From Bacillus zhangzhouensis (lineage in GTDB: Bacteria; Bacillota; Bacilli; Bacillales; Bacillaceae), in the NCBI RefSeq assembly GCF_000715205.1, contig NZ_JOTP01000005.1:163689-227688 (forward strand): a DNA stretch of 64,000 bases, written 5' to 3'. Made by a program: the position numbers and the translations under genes. The notes under the pieces were generated by a model. It did no database searches. It saw only the letters and a list, made by a program, of their open reading frames with translations, and had not been told where the DNA came from. Below, piece by piece: positions 9,453 to 17,814 of the stretch (position 1 is the stretch's first letter; each line of letters opens with the position of its first letter).

Positions 9453-11066
9453 ATGAAATGGCAAACAGAGAGTGAACTAAAAGAGCTGCTCACAGCTCTT
9501 ATGCAGTATGAAAGCATATCTGGTACAACAGGAGAAGTAGCGTTAGCGGAATATTTATATTACTTGCTGAGGGAGCGGCCTTATTTTGAGCAGAACCCTG
9601 ATCATTTGGCTTTGCATCCGATGAAAGATGGTCGGTATTATTTAACGGCTCTAGTGAAGCGAAGCACGCTGTCTCGCACCGTTTTGCTTCTCAGTCACTT
9701 TGATGTAGTCGATACAGAGGATTACGGAGAATTTCAAAATATGGCGTGTAAGCCCGAAGAGTTGATGGCATCCTTTTCTCAAAAAAGTGCGCTTCTTCCA
9801 AAGAGGGCAAGAGAGGACTTAGCTTCAGACGACTGGCTGTTTGGAAGAGGTGCCATGGATATGAAAGCAGGTCTCGCCGTACAGCTCTCTATGCTGGAAA
9901 GAGCGATGACGGAGAGATTTGAAGGAAATGTCCTGCTCGTCACAGTCCCAGATGAAGAGGTGAATTCACAGGGAATGCTAGAGGCTGTCCCGAAACTTAA
10001 GGAGCTCAAGGAGCAATATGGGCTTGACTATGCCGCGTGTTTAAACAGTGAGCCGATGTTTGAAAAGTATCCAGGTGATACGCACCACTATATCTATACA
10101 GGCAGTATAGGGAAGGTGCTTGCCGGATTTTTTTGCAAAGGGATTGAAACGCATGTAGGAGAGCCATTCTCAGGCTTAAATGCAAATTTTATGGTGTCTG
10201 AACTAAACCGGTTGTTAGAGCTGAATAGTGAGTATTGTGAGGAAGTAGATGGTGAAGTGACGCCGCCTCCGACCAATTTGATGCAGAAGGACTTGAAAGA
10301 AGCCTATTCCGTTCAAACGCCTCACACGGCTGTTTCTTTATTTAACGTGCTCATGATGAAACGTTCAAGTGAAAAGCTGCACGGGCTTCTCTACGACACT
10401 GCGAAACAAGCAGCAGTCCAAATCGAGGCCAATCTTAGACAGAAAACAGCTGAATTTCAGCGCTTTAAACATTTTACCCCGATTGACACGAGCATCACGG
10501 TTCTCACGTATCAAGAGCTGTATCAAAAAGCGGCTGAACGATCAGGTGCGCAGGAGGTCGAGCGAATTGTCAACTATGCATTCGCGAACCGAGGTGAGCT
10601 TGGAGATCGCGACTTTTCAACAAAAATCGTATCAGAGCTGACGACGCTTTGTAAGGAAGAGGGACCGCTGATTGTTCTGTTTTATAGTCCGCCATTTTAC
10701 CCTTCTGTGTCTTCAACGGATGATCCACATATCCAGACGACCTTAAAGAAGATTCAAAGGGAGGCAAAAGAGGCCTATGGACTTGAAGTAGAAGAAGTGA
10801 AATATTTCCCCGGATTGTCTGATCTAAGCTACTTACAGCTCGAAAAACAGAACGTAGGTGATTACACGACCAACATGCCTCTTTACCAAAAAGGCTATTC
10901 ATTACCACAAGGAGAAAATGAGGCTCTTTACGTTCCGGTCATCAATGTTGGTCCATTAGGAAAGGACCCGCACAAATGGACAGAACGGCTGCATGTCCCG
11001 TTCTCTTTCGGCATATTGCCGTCGTTACTAGAATCAACGATTCATGCTTTATTAGAAAAAAATTAA
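9453..11066 (+). CDS. yqjN: M20-family peptidase YqjN (RocB-like)
   Basis: A 537-residue M20/M25/M40 metallohydrolase. Metal and catalytic motifs are [16 protein letters not shown] (first ligand), [10 protein letters not shown] and the PDEEVNSQG pair of acids. The family acts on amide or peptide bonds of amino acid derivatives; RocB is tied to arginine use, but the substrate of YqjN is not known. It starts with ATG after AAAGGGGGAG, with a TATAAT at about 9415. In B. subtilis yqjN is next to proI; here a 3.6-kb insertion separates them. Confidence 0.87.
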   Translation: MKWQTESELKELLTALMQYESISGTTGEVALAEYLYYLLRERPYFEQNPDHLALHPMKDGRYYLTALVKRSTLSRTVLLLSHFDVVDTEDYGEFQNMACKPEELMASFSQKSALLPKRAREDLASDDWLFGRGAMDMKAGLAVQLSMLERAMTERFEGNVLLVTVPDEEVNSQGMLEAVPKLKELKEQYGLDYAACLNSEPMFEKYPGDTHHYIYTGSIGKVLAGFFCKGIETHVGEPFSGLNANFMVSELNRLLELNSEYCEEVDGEVTPPPTNLMQKDLKEAYSVQTPHTAVSLFNVLMMKRSSEKLHGLLYDTAKQAAVQIEANLRQKTAEFQRFKHFTPIDTSITVLTYQELYQKAAERSGAQEVERIVNYAFANRGELGDRDFSTKIVSELTTLCKEEGPLIVLFYSPPFYPSVSSTDDPHIQTTLKKIQREAKEAYGLEVEEVKYFPGLSDLSYLQLEKQNVGDYTTNMPLYQKGYSLPQGENEALYVPVINVGPLGKDPHKWTERLHVPFSFGILPSLLESTIHALLEKN

Positions 11067-11080
11067 GCATATGTGATGAA

Positions 11081-11108
11081 GAGCCCTATCTTGATGATAG
11101 GGCTTTTG
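11081..11108 (+). terminator. Terminator of yqjN
   Basis: AGCCCTATC pairs with GATAGGGCT, followed by TTTT. It isolates the peptide/radical-SAM cluster downstream from yqjN. Confidence 0.75.
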
Positions 11109-11207
11109 ATTGTGAATGTTCAGTATATATTTTCTTCATTCTACCAAAAGTCATATACGGAAGTTGATGTTTGAAACAATAGTCCTTACAAAAAATAGTG
11201 AAAATGA

Positions 11208-11236
11208 TTGAAATATTCAGAAAAGTCTATTATAAT
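11208..11236 (+). promoter_or_regulatory. Sigma-A promoter of the tiny-peptide/radical-SAM operon
   Basis: TTGAAA, a 17-nt spacer and TATAAT: a near-consensus vegetative promoter about 50 nt upstream of the 9-codon gene. Confidence 0.8.
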
Positions 11237-11252
11237 CAATTATGTAATTTAG

Positions 11253-11273
11253 TTACAATTATCCTAATTGTAA
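11253..11273 (+). promoter_or_regulatory. 21-bp dyad between promoter and tiny gene
   Basis: Perfect 9-bp arms TTACAATTA and TAATTGTAA flank TCC. The dyad lies about 10 nt after the probable transcription start and touches the ribosome binding site. It could be a repressor operator or, as RNA, a hairpin that shields the AAGGAGGTG. No regulator gene is encoded beside it. Confidence 0.6.
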
Positions 11274-11286
11274 GGAGGTGATTAAA

Positions 11287-11316
11287 ATGAAACGTAACGA
11301 ATGGATCGCGATTTAA
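11287..11316 (+). CDS. Nine-codon gene encoding MKRNEWIAI
   Basis: ATG to TAA encodes MKRNEWIAI. The AAGGAGGTGAT before it is a perfect complement of the 16S rRNA 3' end at ideal spacing (6-7 nt), and a near-consensus promoter lies upstream, so it is probably translated strongly. A second stop (TGA) follows immediately. A 12-bp hairpin separates it from the radical SAM gene. Two roles are plausible. It may be an ultrashort precursor peptide modified by the radical SAM enzyme and exported by the MFS protein; microcin C (7 residues) and biarylitide (5 residues) precursors show such genes exist. Or it may be a regulatory leader whose translation arrest controls the downstream genes, as in erm leaders. 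Whether it is made at all is inferred. Confidence 0.55.
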   Translation: MKRNEWIAI

Positions 11317-11349
11317 TGAGTTGAATGAATACTTACTGAACAGAGTGCA

Positions 11350-11383
11350 TCACAGAGAAGCGGAGTATTCAGCTTCTCTGTGA
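11350..11383 (+). promoter_or_regulatory. Strong RNA hairpin between tiny gene and radical SAM gene
   Basis: TCACAGAGAAGC and GCTTCTCTGTGA form a perfect 12-bp stem around a 10-nt loop. No T run follows, so it is not a simple terminator. It could stabilise or process the short upstream mRNA, lower expression of the downstream genes, or be part of an attenuator. Confidence 0.7.
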
Positions 11384-11417
11384 ATTTGTATGAGGAATAA
11401 AAATAGACGAGAGTTGG

Positions 11418-12785
11418 GTGAGAGAATTGTCAAAAATGAAAAGTTATTATGAAGAGCATCCGCCTTTATGGAATTTTCTTTATCCGTTTTTTGGCCAAGC
11501 TAGCCAAGAAGGAGCACAATCTCGTGTGACAGAATTTATTCAAAAAGAACGAACATTTCAAAAAGGGAAAAATGCTTTATATTTACATATCCCTTTCTGT
11601 GACACCATCTGTTCGTTTTGTCCTTTTATTAAATCTACGAAATATGAGCCCATTATCGGAAAGTATATTGATGCTTTAATCAATGAGATGCGTATTTTAT
11701 CACAATCCCCCAATATCCAAAAAATGACTTTTGATGTGGTGTTCGTTGGTGGAGGGACTCCTTCCATTATGCCCCCTGAACTAATCTATCGACTTTCGAC
11801 TGCAATAAAAGAAAATTTCACACTATCTCCTGATTATGAATGGACTTTTGAATGTGAAGCAAAAACAGCTACAACGGAAAGAGTGGCTGCCATGGCTGAA
11901 GGCGGAGCAAATAGAGGAAGTTTTGGTGTCCAAACATTAAACGAACATTATCGGAAAATGTTCAATTTAACGGCTAGTTTTGATCAAATTTCTCAGACTG
12001 TTGACTTAATGAAGCGTCATTTTCAGTCTTATAATATTGATTTGCTATATCAGTTGCCTGGCCAAACGATAGAAGAGATGATAGAGGACATAAATGGTGT
12101 GATGGCATTAAGGAGCACAAGTATTGATACTTATCCATTAGAATATATTGCTTGTTCAAAGGGATGGTTATCAAAAATCAATAAAGGGAAGGTGCCTATG
12201 CCACCAAATCCTAAAGAAAAGTTTGAGTTTAGTGACGCAATATATCGTCACTTAAAAACGAATGGCTGGCATCAAAATTATGTCTATACGTTTATGGCTC
12301 CGGAGCATCAGGATAAACGTTTTCAATATGGCGAAGTGATTTACGGTGGTTACGAAGATCAATATATTGGATTGGGGACAGGAGCGATCTCCTACATGCA
12401 AGGCATGATATGGGCAAATGAAGGAAATACTCAAAGATACATTGAAAGCCTAACGAATCAAAAATTACCTATCGTTAAATCTAGAGAGTATCATGCTTTT
12501 GATAGAAGACTCATCTTTTTCCCTAAAACAATGAAAATAGAAAAAACGCATCTCAATCAAATGCCAAAGCGTGAGGAAATCTATCGTAAACTACAATTCC
12601 TCATGATGAAAGGAGTAGTTGAGGAGGCGGAGCAATATTTTGTTATCAAGGAAGAAGCGAAGCCTTGGTATCCTGCGATTTTAGTTGACCTTATACCAGA
12701 AAAGGAAAAAGAAAATTATGATCAAGCCGTGGAGTTTATGCAAAAAGAGCTAGGGTGGTATGAGACGACTGAGGTGCTCCTCTAA
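11418..12785 (+). CDS. HemN-like radical SAM enzyme
   Basis: A radical S-adenosylmethionine protein of up to 455 residues. The cluster-binding cysteines are C61, C65 and C68 in HIPFCDTICSFCPF, followed by the SAM-binding VFVGGGTPS block and the HemN-type YNIDLLYQLPGQT segment. This architecture is shared by coproporphyrinogen dehydrogenase-like enzymes, HemW and class C radical SAM methyltransferases acting on peptides or small molecules. A heme role is unlikely given its neighbours: a 9-residue peptide gene before it and an exporter after it. Start uncertain: GTG 11418, TTG 11427 or ATG 11436. Its stop overlaps the MFS start by one base. The coding sequence looks more AT-rich than the flanking core genes, which would fit horizontal gain. 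Confidence 0.85.
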   Translation: MRELSKMKSYYEEHPPLWNFLYPFFGQASQEGAQSRVTEFIQKERTFQKGKNALYLHIPFCDTICSFCPFIKSTKYEPIIGKYIDALINEMRILSQSPNIQKMTFDVVFVGGGTPSIMPPELIYRLSTAIKENFTLSPDYEWTFECEAKTATTERVAAMAEGGANRGSFGVQTLNEHYRKMFNLTASFDQISQTVDLMKRHFQSYNIDLLYQLPGQTIEEMIEDINGVMALRSTSIDTYPLEYIACSKGWLSKINKGKVPMPPNPKEKFEFSDAIYRHLKTNGWHQNYVYTFMAPEHQDKRFQYGEVIYGGYEDQYIGLGTGAISYMQGMIWANEGNTQRYIESLTNQKLPIVKSREYHAFDRRLIFFPKTMKIEKTHLNQMPKREEIYRKLQFLMMKGVVEEAEQYFVIKEEAKPWYPAILVDLIPEKEKENYDQAVEFMQKELGWYETTEVLL

Positions 12786-14041
12786 TGGTTTTAAAGAAAG
12801 AAACGGCATCTCTTTTCAAAGATCAAAACTTTGTTTGTTTCTTTATTGGACAAAACTTATCTGCCTTTGGAGATTGGTTTAGAACGATTGCGACGATCGG
12901 TTTAATCTATGAACTCACTGGCAGAGCGACCCACCTAAGTATTCTATTTATTTGTTCAATGCTCCCTCTCATTTTAACATCTATGCTTTTGAGTCCAATT
13001 ATTGATAAGTTTTCTTACAAAAAAGTTGTGATATTCGCAGATGTGGCACGTTTCATGATTGGACTGGGATTTGTTTTAGTTGTCACAATGAATGTTACAC
13101 CGTTTATTCTCTATTTGTTATTAGCGTTAAATGGTGCTTTCTCGGGTATATATCTGCCTGCTCGTTCATCTATGATACCTGAAATCATAGACAAGGAGCA
13201 GCTTTCTAAGGGGAATAGTATACTGGCCACATCTTTTAGCGCCTCTATGCTCATTGCGACAGGGTTAGGTGGATTGGTGACAGAAATCTGGTCCATTTCT
13301 ACAATTTATTTAGTAGATGCGATGACATTTTTATTATCAGCCATGCTGCTAATTCCTATCAAAGCGAAAGAAGCGTCTGAAAAAAAAGAGTATGTGTCAT
13401 ATGTTCAAAGCTTTAAAGAGGGCATTAAAGAAATCAAGGGGTCACCCAAAATTCAAAGTGCCATATGGATATTGATGTCAAGGGAATTTGCTTTAAGCAT
13501 CGTTTATGTTCTGTTTAGTCTGTACATTTTGGAAATAGCAAGAGAAGGGAATTTTGGCTTGGGACTTGGCCATACAATAAGTGGACTAGGACAAATTATT
13601 GGTGGGATTACACTCGCAGCATACTTTAAAAAAGTGAAATTCTCCTTTCAGTTTTATAAAAGGTGGTCAACGTTAGCAATAATATTGTTGGCGATATTAC
13701 ATGCACTCTCCTATCAACAAACGTCTTTTATTGGGTTTTTGTTTGTTGTTTTATTAGCCAATCTATTATATAGCCCCGTCGAAGTTTTGTACTCTACAAA
13801 CATCATGACCTATGCAAGCAGTCATTTAAGAGCCAGGGTTTTTTCGGTAGGTCTTGCATTATCGCGCATATTTTATATTAGTGGGTTTATCATCATGGCT
13901 TTTATAGGAGATTGGATTCCTATACATGTCATCGCTCTAGGGATGGCAGGCCTTGTGATAGTAGCTGGCTTGTTGAATAGCTTACTGTTACTGAAAGGGG
14001 ATCATCAAGATAAATCCAAAATAGAAATGCATTCACTGTAA
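12785..14041 (+). CDS. MFS efflux transporter (MefA/EntS-like)
   Basis: A 418-residue transporter with about 12 hydrophobic segments and the N-terminal FFIGQNLSAFGDWFRTIAT block typical of the MFS group that includes macrolide efflux MefA and enterobactin exporter EntS. The ATG overlaps the radical SAM stop (TAATG), so the two proteins are probably made together. The likely job is export of the product made by the upstream enzyme, or drug efflux if the operon is a resistance unit. Confidence 0.85.
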   Translation: MVLKKETASLFKDQNFVCFFIGQNLSAFGDWFRTIATIGLIYELTGRATHLSILFICSMLPLILTSMLLSPIIDKFSYKKVVIFADVARFMIGLGFVLVVTMNVTPFILYLLLALNGAFSGIYLPARSSMIPEIIDKEQLSKGNSILATSFSASMLIATGLGGLVTEIWSISTIYLVDAMTFLLSAMLLIPIKAKEASEKKEYVSYVQSFKEGIKEIKGSPKIQSAIWILMSREFALSIVYVLFSLYILEIAREGNFGLGLGHTISGLGQIIGGITLAAYFKKVKFSFQFYKRWSTLAIILLAILHALSYQQTSFIGFLFVVLLANLLYSPVEVLYSTNIMTYASSHLRARVFSVGLALSRIFYISGFIIMAFIGDWIPIHVIALGMAGLVIVAGLLNSLLLLKGDHQDKSKIEMHSL

Positions 14042-14060
14042 AGGAGACTTTGATTACGCA

Positions 14061-14549
14061 ATGGAAACTGGAAAATTAACAAAAACAGAAATCATCACAT
14101 CGCTCCAGACGAGTATTCGTGAGCTTGAGGAGCTCATGCAGACATGTGATGAGCACACGTTAGATCAATCTATAGGAGAGGGCAAGTGGTCGATCAAACA
14201 AATCGCCGGACATTTGTTTGATACAGAAGAAGTCTGGTCAGAGCGAATAGAGCAGGCGATATCAAGTGATCACACGCCTTTTCAATCGTATGATCCTGAA
14301 ATTTATGTGAAGAAAAGAGCTTATGAATTGTATAATGCTCAGGAGATCAATTCGATGATCAATCGCTTGAAAGAGAGAAGAAGCAAAACGCTTCAGTTAT
14401 TAGAAAAGGATATATGGGATCAATCAGGTTTGCATCCGGAAGAAGGCGTGATGACAGTTCAAATATTAGCTGAAACCATCGCTTTACATGAAAATCATCA
14501 TCTGGCTCAAATCAAAGCCATCATGTCAATGAGTGAATCATCTACATGA
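14061..14549 (+). CDS. DinB-family protein (DinB_2 fold)
   Basis: A 162-residue four-helix-bundle protein of the DinB/YfiT superfamily. GKWSIKQIAGHLFDTEEVW near residue 40-58 and LHENHHLAQIKAIM near the C-terminus supply the histidine triad for a metal. Members include thiol-dependent transferases such as bacillithiol S-transferases, which detoxify electrophiles and antibiotics. It begins 19 nt after the MFS gene with an AAGGAG site, so it is probably co-transcribed and could give self-protection. This role is inference. Confidence 0.75.
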   Translation: METGKLTKTEIITSLQTSIRELEELMQTCDEHTLDQSIGEGKWSIKQIAGHLFDTEEVWSERIEQAISSDHTPFQSYDPEIYVKKRAYELYNAQEINSMINRLKERRSKTLQLLEKDIWDQSGLHPEEGVMTVQILAETIALHENHHLAQIKAIMSMSESST

Positions 14550-14563
14550 GGAGGTGTTAATAA

Positions 14564-14707
14564 ATGAAGCATCAAGAATTGTTAATTGATGTGAATTTTT
14601 ATCAAGCACGTGATTCTCTATTAGAACAAGCCTTCTCTCAAAAAGAACAGAAAGAACCAAAGTGTGAATCACACAGTTCAAATCCAGTCACTAGCGAGAA
14701 AAAATAG
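14564..14707 (+). CDS. Small hypothetical protein, 47 residues
   Basis: ATG after a strong GAGGAGGTG site, 14 nt past the DinB-like gene, ending before a terminator. The product begins MKHQELLIDVNFYQARDSLL and ends in a charged tail rich in Lys, Glu and Ser with one Cys. There is no signal or membrane segment. I do not recognise a family. Position and RBS suggest it is the last gene of the radical SAM operon. Confidence 0.6.
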   Translation: MKHQELLIDVNFYQARDSLLEQAFSQKEQKEPKCESHSSNPVTSEKK

Positions 14708-14720
14708 ATGGGCATATGTG

Positions 14721-14753
14721 AAAAAGCACCTGTCAACGAAACAGGTGCTTTTT
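14721..14753. terminator. Bidirectional terminator, radical SAM operon / proI
   Basis: AAAAAGCACCTGT pairs perfectly with ACAGGTGCTTTTT; convergent genes lie on both sides. Confidence 0.88.
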
Positions 14754-14757
14754 CATA

Positions 14758-15585
14758 TCACTTATACGTGCCCGCTGAAAACATGTCGTTTAATTCTGCT
14801 GCGCGTTTTGTCGCTGTTTTTACACAATCGACAACCGCTTCTTCAAATTGATAGGAAGCAAGTGTGTTCAGTCCGGCTTCTGTTGTTCCGCCTTCGCTTG
14901 TGATTTCTTTGCGCAGTTCAGTAGGTTCTTTTCCGCTATCCTGAAGCATATTGGCAGCGCCTGCAATCATTTGGCAAATGAGCAATTTTGCTGTTGCTTG
15001 GTCCATCCCAAGTTCAGAAGCGCCTCGCTCCATTCCTTCAATCAAATGATAAATGAAGGCAGGGCCGCTTCCTGCGATGGCTGTGACAGCATTCAGCTGT
15101 GATTCGTCTAATACCGTCACATGACCAATCGTTTCAAACAACTCAACCGCCTTTTTCTTTTGCTCCTCAGTGACCTCATCACTTACGGCAATGCCTGTTG
15201 CTGATTGCTGAATCGCCGCTGATGTATTTGGCATCGCGCGAACCACCGCAGTTTTCCCGCCAGCATAGTGTTGAATCGTTTCAATGGAAATACCCGCTAA
15301 AATAGAAATGATCAGCTGTCCATTTAAGTAAGGGCGTACCTCAGAAATCCCGCTTTCCGCATCTTTCGGTTTTAAAGCAAATACCAAAATATCCGCTTCT
15401 TCATAAATAAAGGAACGAGAGAAATCCGTTTTGATTCCATAACGCACCTTCAATTCGTCTAATCGTTTTTCGTTTGATTTATTTGTGACAATGATATCTT
15501 CATTTGACATGATGCCACTTTTTAATAAACCTTTAATCATAGACTCCGCCATCGAGCCTGCGCCGATAAATCCAATTTTACTCAT
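14758..15585 (-). CDS. proI: Pyrroline-5-carboxylate reductase
   Basis: Reduces 1-pyrroline-5-carboxylate to proline with NAD(P)H, the last step of proline synthesis. The 275-residue protein starts MSKIGFIGAGSMAESMIKGLL, a Rossmann NADP motif. The C-terminal block SEGGTTEAGL (helix-bundle dimer domain) is the family signature. The ATG at 15585 follows AAGGAGGAGCAGCTT; the longer upstream frame runs into the T-box terminator and is not coding. A T-box leader with a proline specifier precedes it, so uncharged tRNA-Pro should switch it on. Confidence 0.96.
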   Translation of the reverse strand: MSKIGFIGAGSMAESMIKGLLKSGIMSNEDIIVTNKSNEKRLDELKVRYGIKTDFSRSFIYEEADILVFALKPKDAESGISEVRPYLNGQLIISILAGISIETIQHYAGGKTAVVRAMPNTSAAIQQSATGIAVSDEVTEEQKKKAVELFETIGHVTVLDESQLNAVTAIAGSGPAFIYHLIEGMERGASELGMDQATAKLLICQMIAGAANMLQDSGKEPTELRKEITSEGGTTEAGLNTLASYQFEEAVVDCVKTATKRAAELNDMFSAGTYK

Positions 15586-15607
15586 AAGCTGCTCCTCCTT
15601 GTAGAAA

Positions 15608-15846
15608 ATAAAAAAACCTCTCGCCAGAAAAGGACGAAAGGTTTTTCGCAGTACCACCCTCAATTAGCATGCAAACATGCATACTCAGCTCTAGTCCCTT
15701 AACGCGGGAAACGTTTAGGTTTGCCTAACAGCTCAAAGGGCAGGTTCAGCAAATAAGAGGATGGTGAAGTCTTACAGCCAACGGACCTCACTCTCTTACA
15801 TCATTATTTTGCTTACTAATCCTTGTCATCGCGCATCTTATATTTG
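15608..15846 (-). promoter_or_regulatory. T-box riboswitch (proline) controlling proI
   Basis: On the minus strand the T-box core AGGGTGGTACTGCG lies at 15647-15660, followed by a terminator stem (about 15608-15646: AACCTTTCGTCC with GGCGAGAGGTT and a T run). The leader begins with the AGTAAGCA-type stem I element. The likely specifier is CCT (Pro) in CTGAACCTGCCC at 15742-15744. Uncharged tRNA-Pro would bind and favour the antiterminator, raising proline synthesis. Confidence 0.9.
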
Positions 15847-15852
15847 TTGTTC

Positions 15853-15882
15853 ATTATGCAACGATGGACAAGTTTGTGTCAA
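15853..15882 (-). promoter_or_regulatory. Promoter of the proI T-box transcript
   Basis: Minus strand TTGACA, 18-nt spacer, CATAAT. It fits a sigma-A promoter that starts the T-box leader. Confidence 0.7.
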
Positions 15883-16007
15883 TAGGGTTAGATAAAAAAA
15901 TTGACCATCCAAACCGCATGACAGTCTGCCCTTTGCAAGATACAATGAATAAAGAAGATTGAGTTGTGCTCATCCATGAGTCAAAAAGCAGGAGATGACG
16001 TATAAAA

Positions 16008-16958
16008 GTGAAAGAAGACATCATTCAATTATCCATCCCTACACCGTTTGCCGTTGGGGATGTGCATGCATATGTATTAAAAGGAGAGGCCGTGACCTTA
16101 GTGGATTGCGGGCCGATGACACAAGAGGCGGAGCATGCCTTTGTCGCGCAATTAAAGGAACATCATTTATCGATAGACGATATTGATCAAGTGGTTTTGA
16201 CCCATCATCATGCAGATCATGTCGGCCTTTTAAATTTGATGAAACCTCATGTCCGTGTGATTGGACACCAGTTAAATGAGCCCTATATTAGTCAGGATTC
16301 AGTATTTAAGCAGCGCCAAATAGACTTTATGGATCGTTTTTTTCAGCAGTTAGGTGTGCCGCTTCGTCAAGATGAGTGTGAAAAAATCGTGAAGCAATCT
16401 TATACATATTCTTGTACTGCACATGTAGATGACGTCATAAAAGAGGGCGATCGTTTGAAGGGGCATGAACACTTCTTGGTAATGGAGACCCCTGGACATG
16501 CTCAGTCTCATCTTTCATTTTTAGATGAAACAACGGGGAATTTCATTGGTGGCGACCTTTTGCTGACGACCATTTCCTCCAACCCATTAATGGAAGCGCC
16601 GAATGAAGGCGAGGAACGTCAAAAATCGCTACTTCAATATAAAGCATCACTCAATCGATTATTGTGTTTGCCAATCAAGACCATCTATCCGGGACACGGT
16701 CAGCTGATTACGTCTCATCATGAATTGATCGAAGAAAGATTTAAGAAACAAGAGAGGCGGGCAAATACGATTTGTCAGCTGCTCAAACGAAAAGAAATGA
16801 CCGCTTTTCATCTTTGCCGCACGCTATTTCCAGTGCTGTATGAAGAAGCATTATTTTTAACGATGTCTGAGACGGTAGGGCAGCTGGATGTACTTTTAGC
16901 GGCTGGACAAATTGAAGAAGTGCAAAAAGACGGCATCCTCTATTACCAAGCAAACTAA
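16008..16958 (+). CDS. yqjP: Metallo-beta-lactamase-fold hydrolase YqjP
   Basis: A 316-residue MBL-fold protein with metal motif TLTHHHADHVGLLN near residue 63, the HAQSH ligand region, GGDLLLT and the PGHGQ motif, followed by a C-terminal winged-helix-like tail. Substrate unknown; related proteins hydrolyse thioesters or lactones. The start is GTG after AGGAGATGACG. It forms a pair with yqjQ, as in B. subtilis. Confidence 0.87.
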   Translation: MKEDIIQLSIPTPFAVGDVHAYVLKGEAVTLVDCGPMTQEAEHAFVAQLKEHHLSIDDIDQVVLTHHHADHVGLLNLMKPHVRVIGHQLNEPYISQDSVFKQRQIDFMDRFFQQLGVPLRQDECEKIVKQSYTYSCTAHVDDVIKEGDRLKGHEHFLVMETPGHAQSHLSFLDETTGNFIGGDLLLTTISSNPLMEAPNEGEERQKSLLQYKASLNRLLCLPIKTIYPGHGQLITSHHELIEERFKKQERRANTICQLLKRKEMTAFHLCRTLFPVLYEEALFLTMSETVGQLDVLLAAGQIEEVQKDGILYYQAN

Positions 16959-16970
16959 GGAGTGAAACGC

Positions 16971-17747
16971 ATGGGGCGATTAACAGGAAAGAGAATATGG
17001 ATTACAGGTGCATCTGGCGGCCTTGGTGAAAAAATGGCTTATTTGGCAGCAACAGAAGGTGCAGAAATCATCATTTCAGCAAGACGAATCGAAAAGCTTG
17101 CTGGTGTGAAAGAAAAGATCATGAGCGCTGGTGGTGTGTGTCACATCGCTCAGCTTGATGTCAGCCAGCTTGAGGACATTGATCGAGCGTATCAAGAAGT
17201 GGGAGCTGTCGATATTTTGGTCAACAATGCCGGATTTGGTGTATTCGATCTTGTAGAAGATGCGTCCATTGAGGAAATGGTATCGATGTTTGAGGTGAAT
17301 GTGTTTGGCTTAATTGCCTGCACGAAAAAGGTCATCCCAGAAATGAAACAAAGAGGGCAGGGACATATTATCAATATCGCGTCTCAGGCAGGGAAAATTG
17401 CCACTCCCAAATCTGCGATTTATTCAGCATCAAAGCATGCCGTCCTCGGATTCTCAAACAGCCTCAGAATGGAGCTGGCAGACTGCGGGATTCACGTCAC
17501 GACGGTGAACCCAGGACCGATTGCCACAGATTTTTTTACCATCGCAGATCGCAGCGGTGAATATGTGAAGAACGTTGATTTTATGATGCTTAGTGCTGAT
17601 AAGGTGGCAGGGAAGGTCGTATCTGCCATGATGACGAAAAAAAGAGAGATCAATCTGCCCGGCTGGATGAACGCTGGGAGTAAACTGTATCAATTATTCC
17701 CGTTTTTATTTGAAAAGGCAGCACGTAAAGCGATGATGAAAAAATAA
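16971..17747 (+). CDS. yqjQ: Short-chain dehydrogenase/reductase YqjQ
   Basis: A 258-residue NAD(P)-dependent SDR. The cofactor motif TGASGGLG is near residue 12, NNAG near 87, and the catalytic Ser-Tyr-Lys appear as ASQAGK...YSASKHA. The C-terminus carries a hydrophobic patch, so membrane association is possible. The ATG at 16971 follows AAGGAGTGAAACGC, which overlaps the end of yqjP, so the pair is coupled. The oxidoreductase substrate is unknown. Confidence 0.87.
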   Translation: MGRLTGKRIWITGASGGLGEKMAYLAATEGAEIIISARRIEKLAGVKEKIMSAGGVCHIAQLDVSQLEDIDRAYQEVGAVDILVNNAGFGVFDLVEDASIEEMVSMFEVNVFGLIACTKKVIPEMKQRGQGHIINIASQAGKIATPKSAIYSASKHAVLGFSNSLRMELADCGIHVTTVNPGPIATDFFTIADRSGEYVKNVDFMMLSADKVAGKVVSAMMTKKREINLPGWMNAGSKLYQLFPFLFEKAARKAMMKK

Positions 17748-17750
17748 CAC

Positions 17751-17784
17751 AAAAAAGAAACCGGCCATCGCCTGGTTTCTTTTT
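17751..17784. terminator. Bidirectional terminator after yqjQ
   Basis: AAAAAGAAACC pairs with GGTTTCTTTTT, and the inner bases extend the stem. It serves yqjQ and the convergent reductase gene. Confidence 0.8.
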
Positions 17785-17814
17785 CTGTTGGATAAGACGT
17801 CATTTATAGTCTTT

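Noticed and set aside
10570..10908. 112-codon frame on the minus strand inside yqjN.
   Set aside because: It lies wholly opposite a well-supported gene with clear M20 motifs; no RBS and no family resemblance.
11291..11383. An open frame of about 30 codons (NVTNGSRFNELNEYLL...) in another frame over the tiny gene, which could be a longer peptide.
   Set aside because: It has no start codon: a TGA at 11288 closes it on the left, and its second half is explained by the hairpin arms. A 1-bp frameshift would be required.
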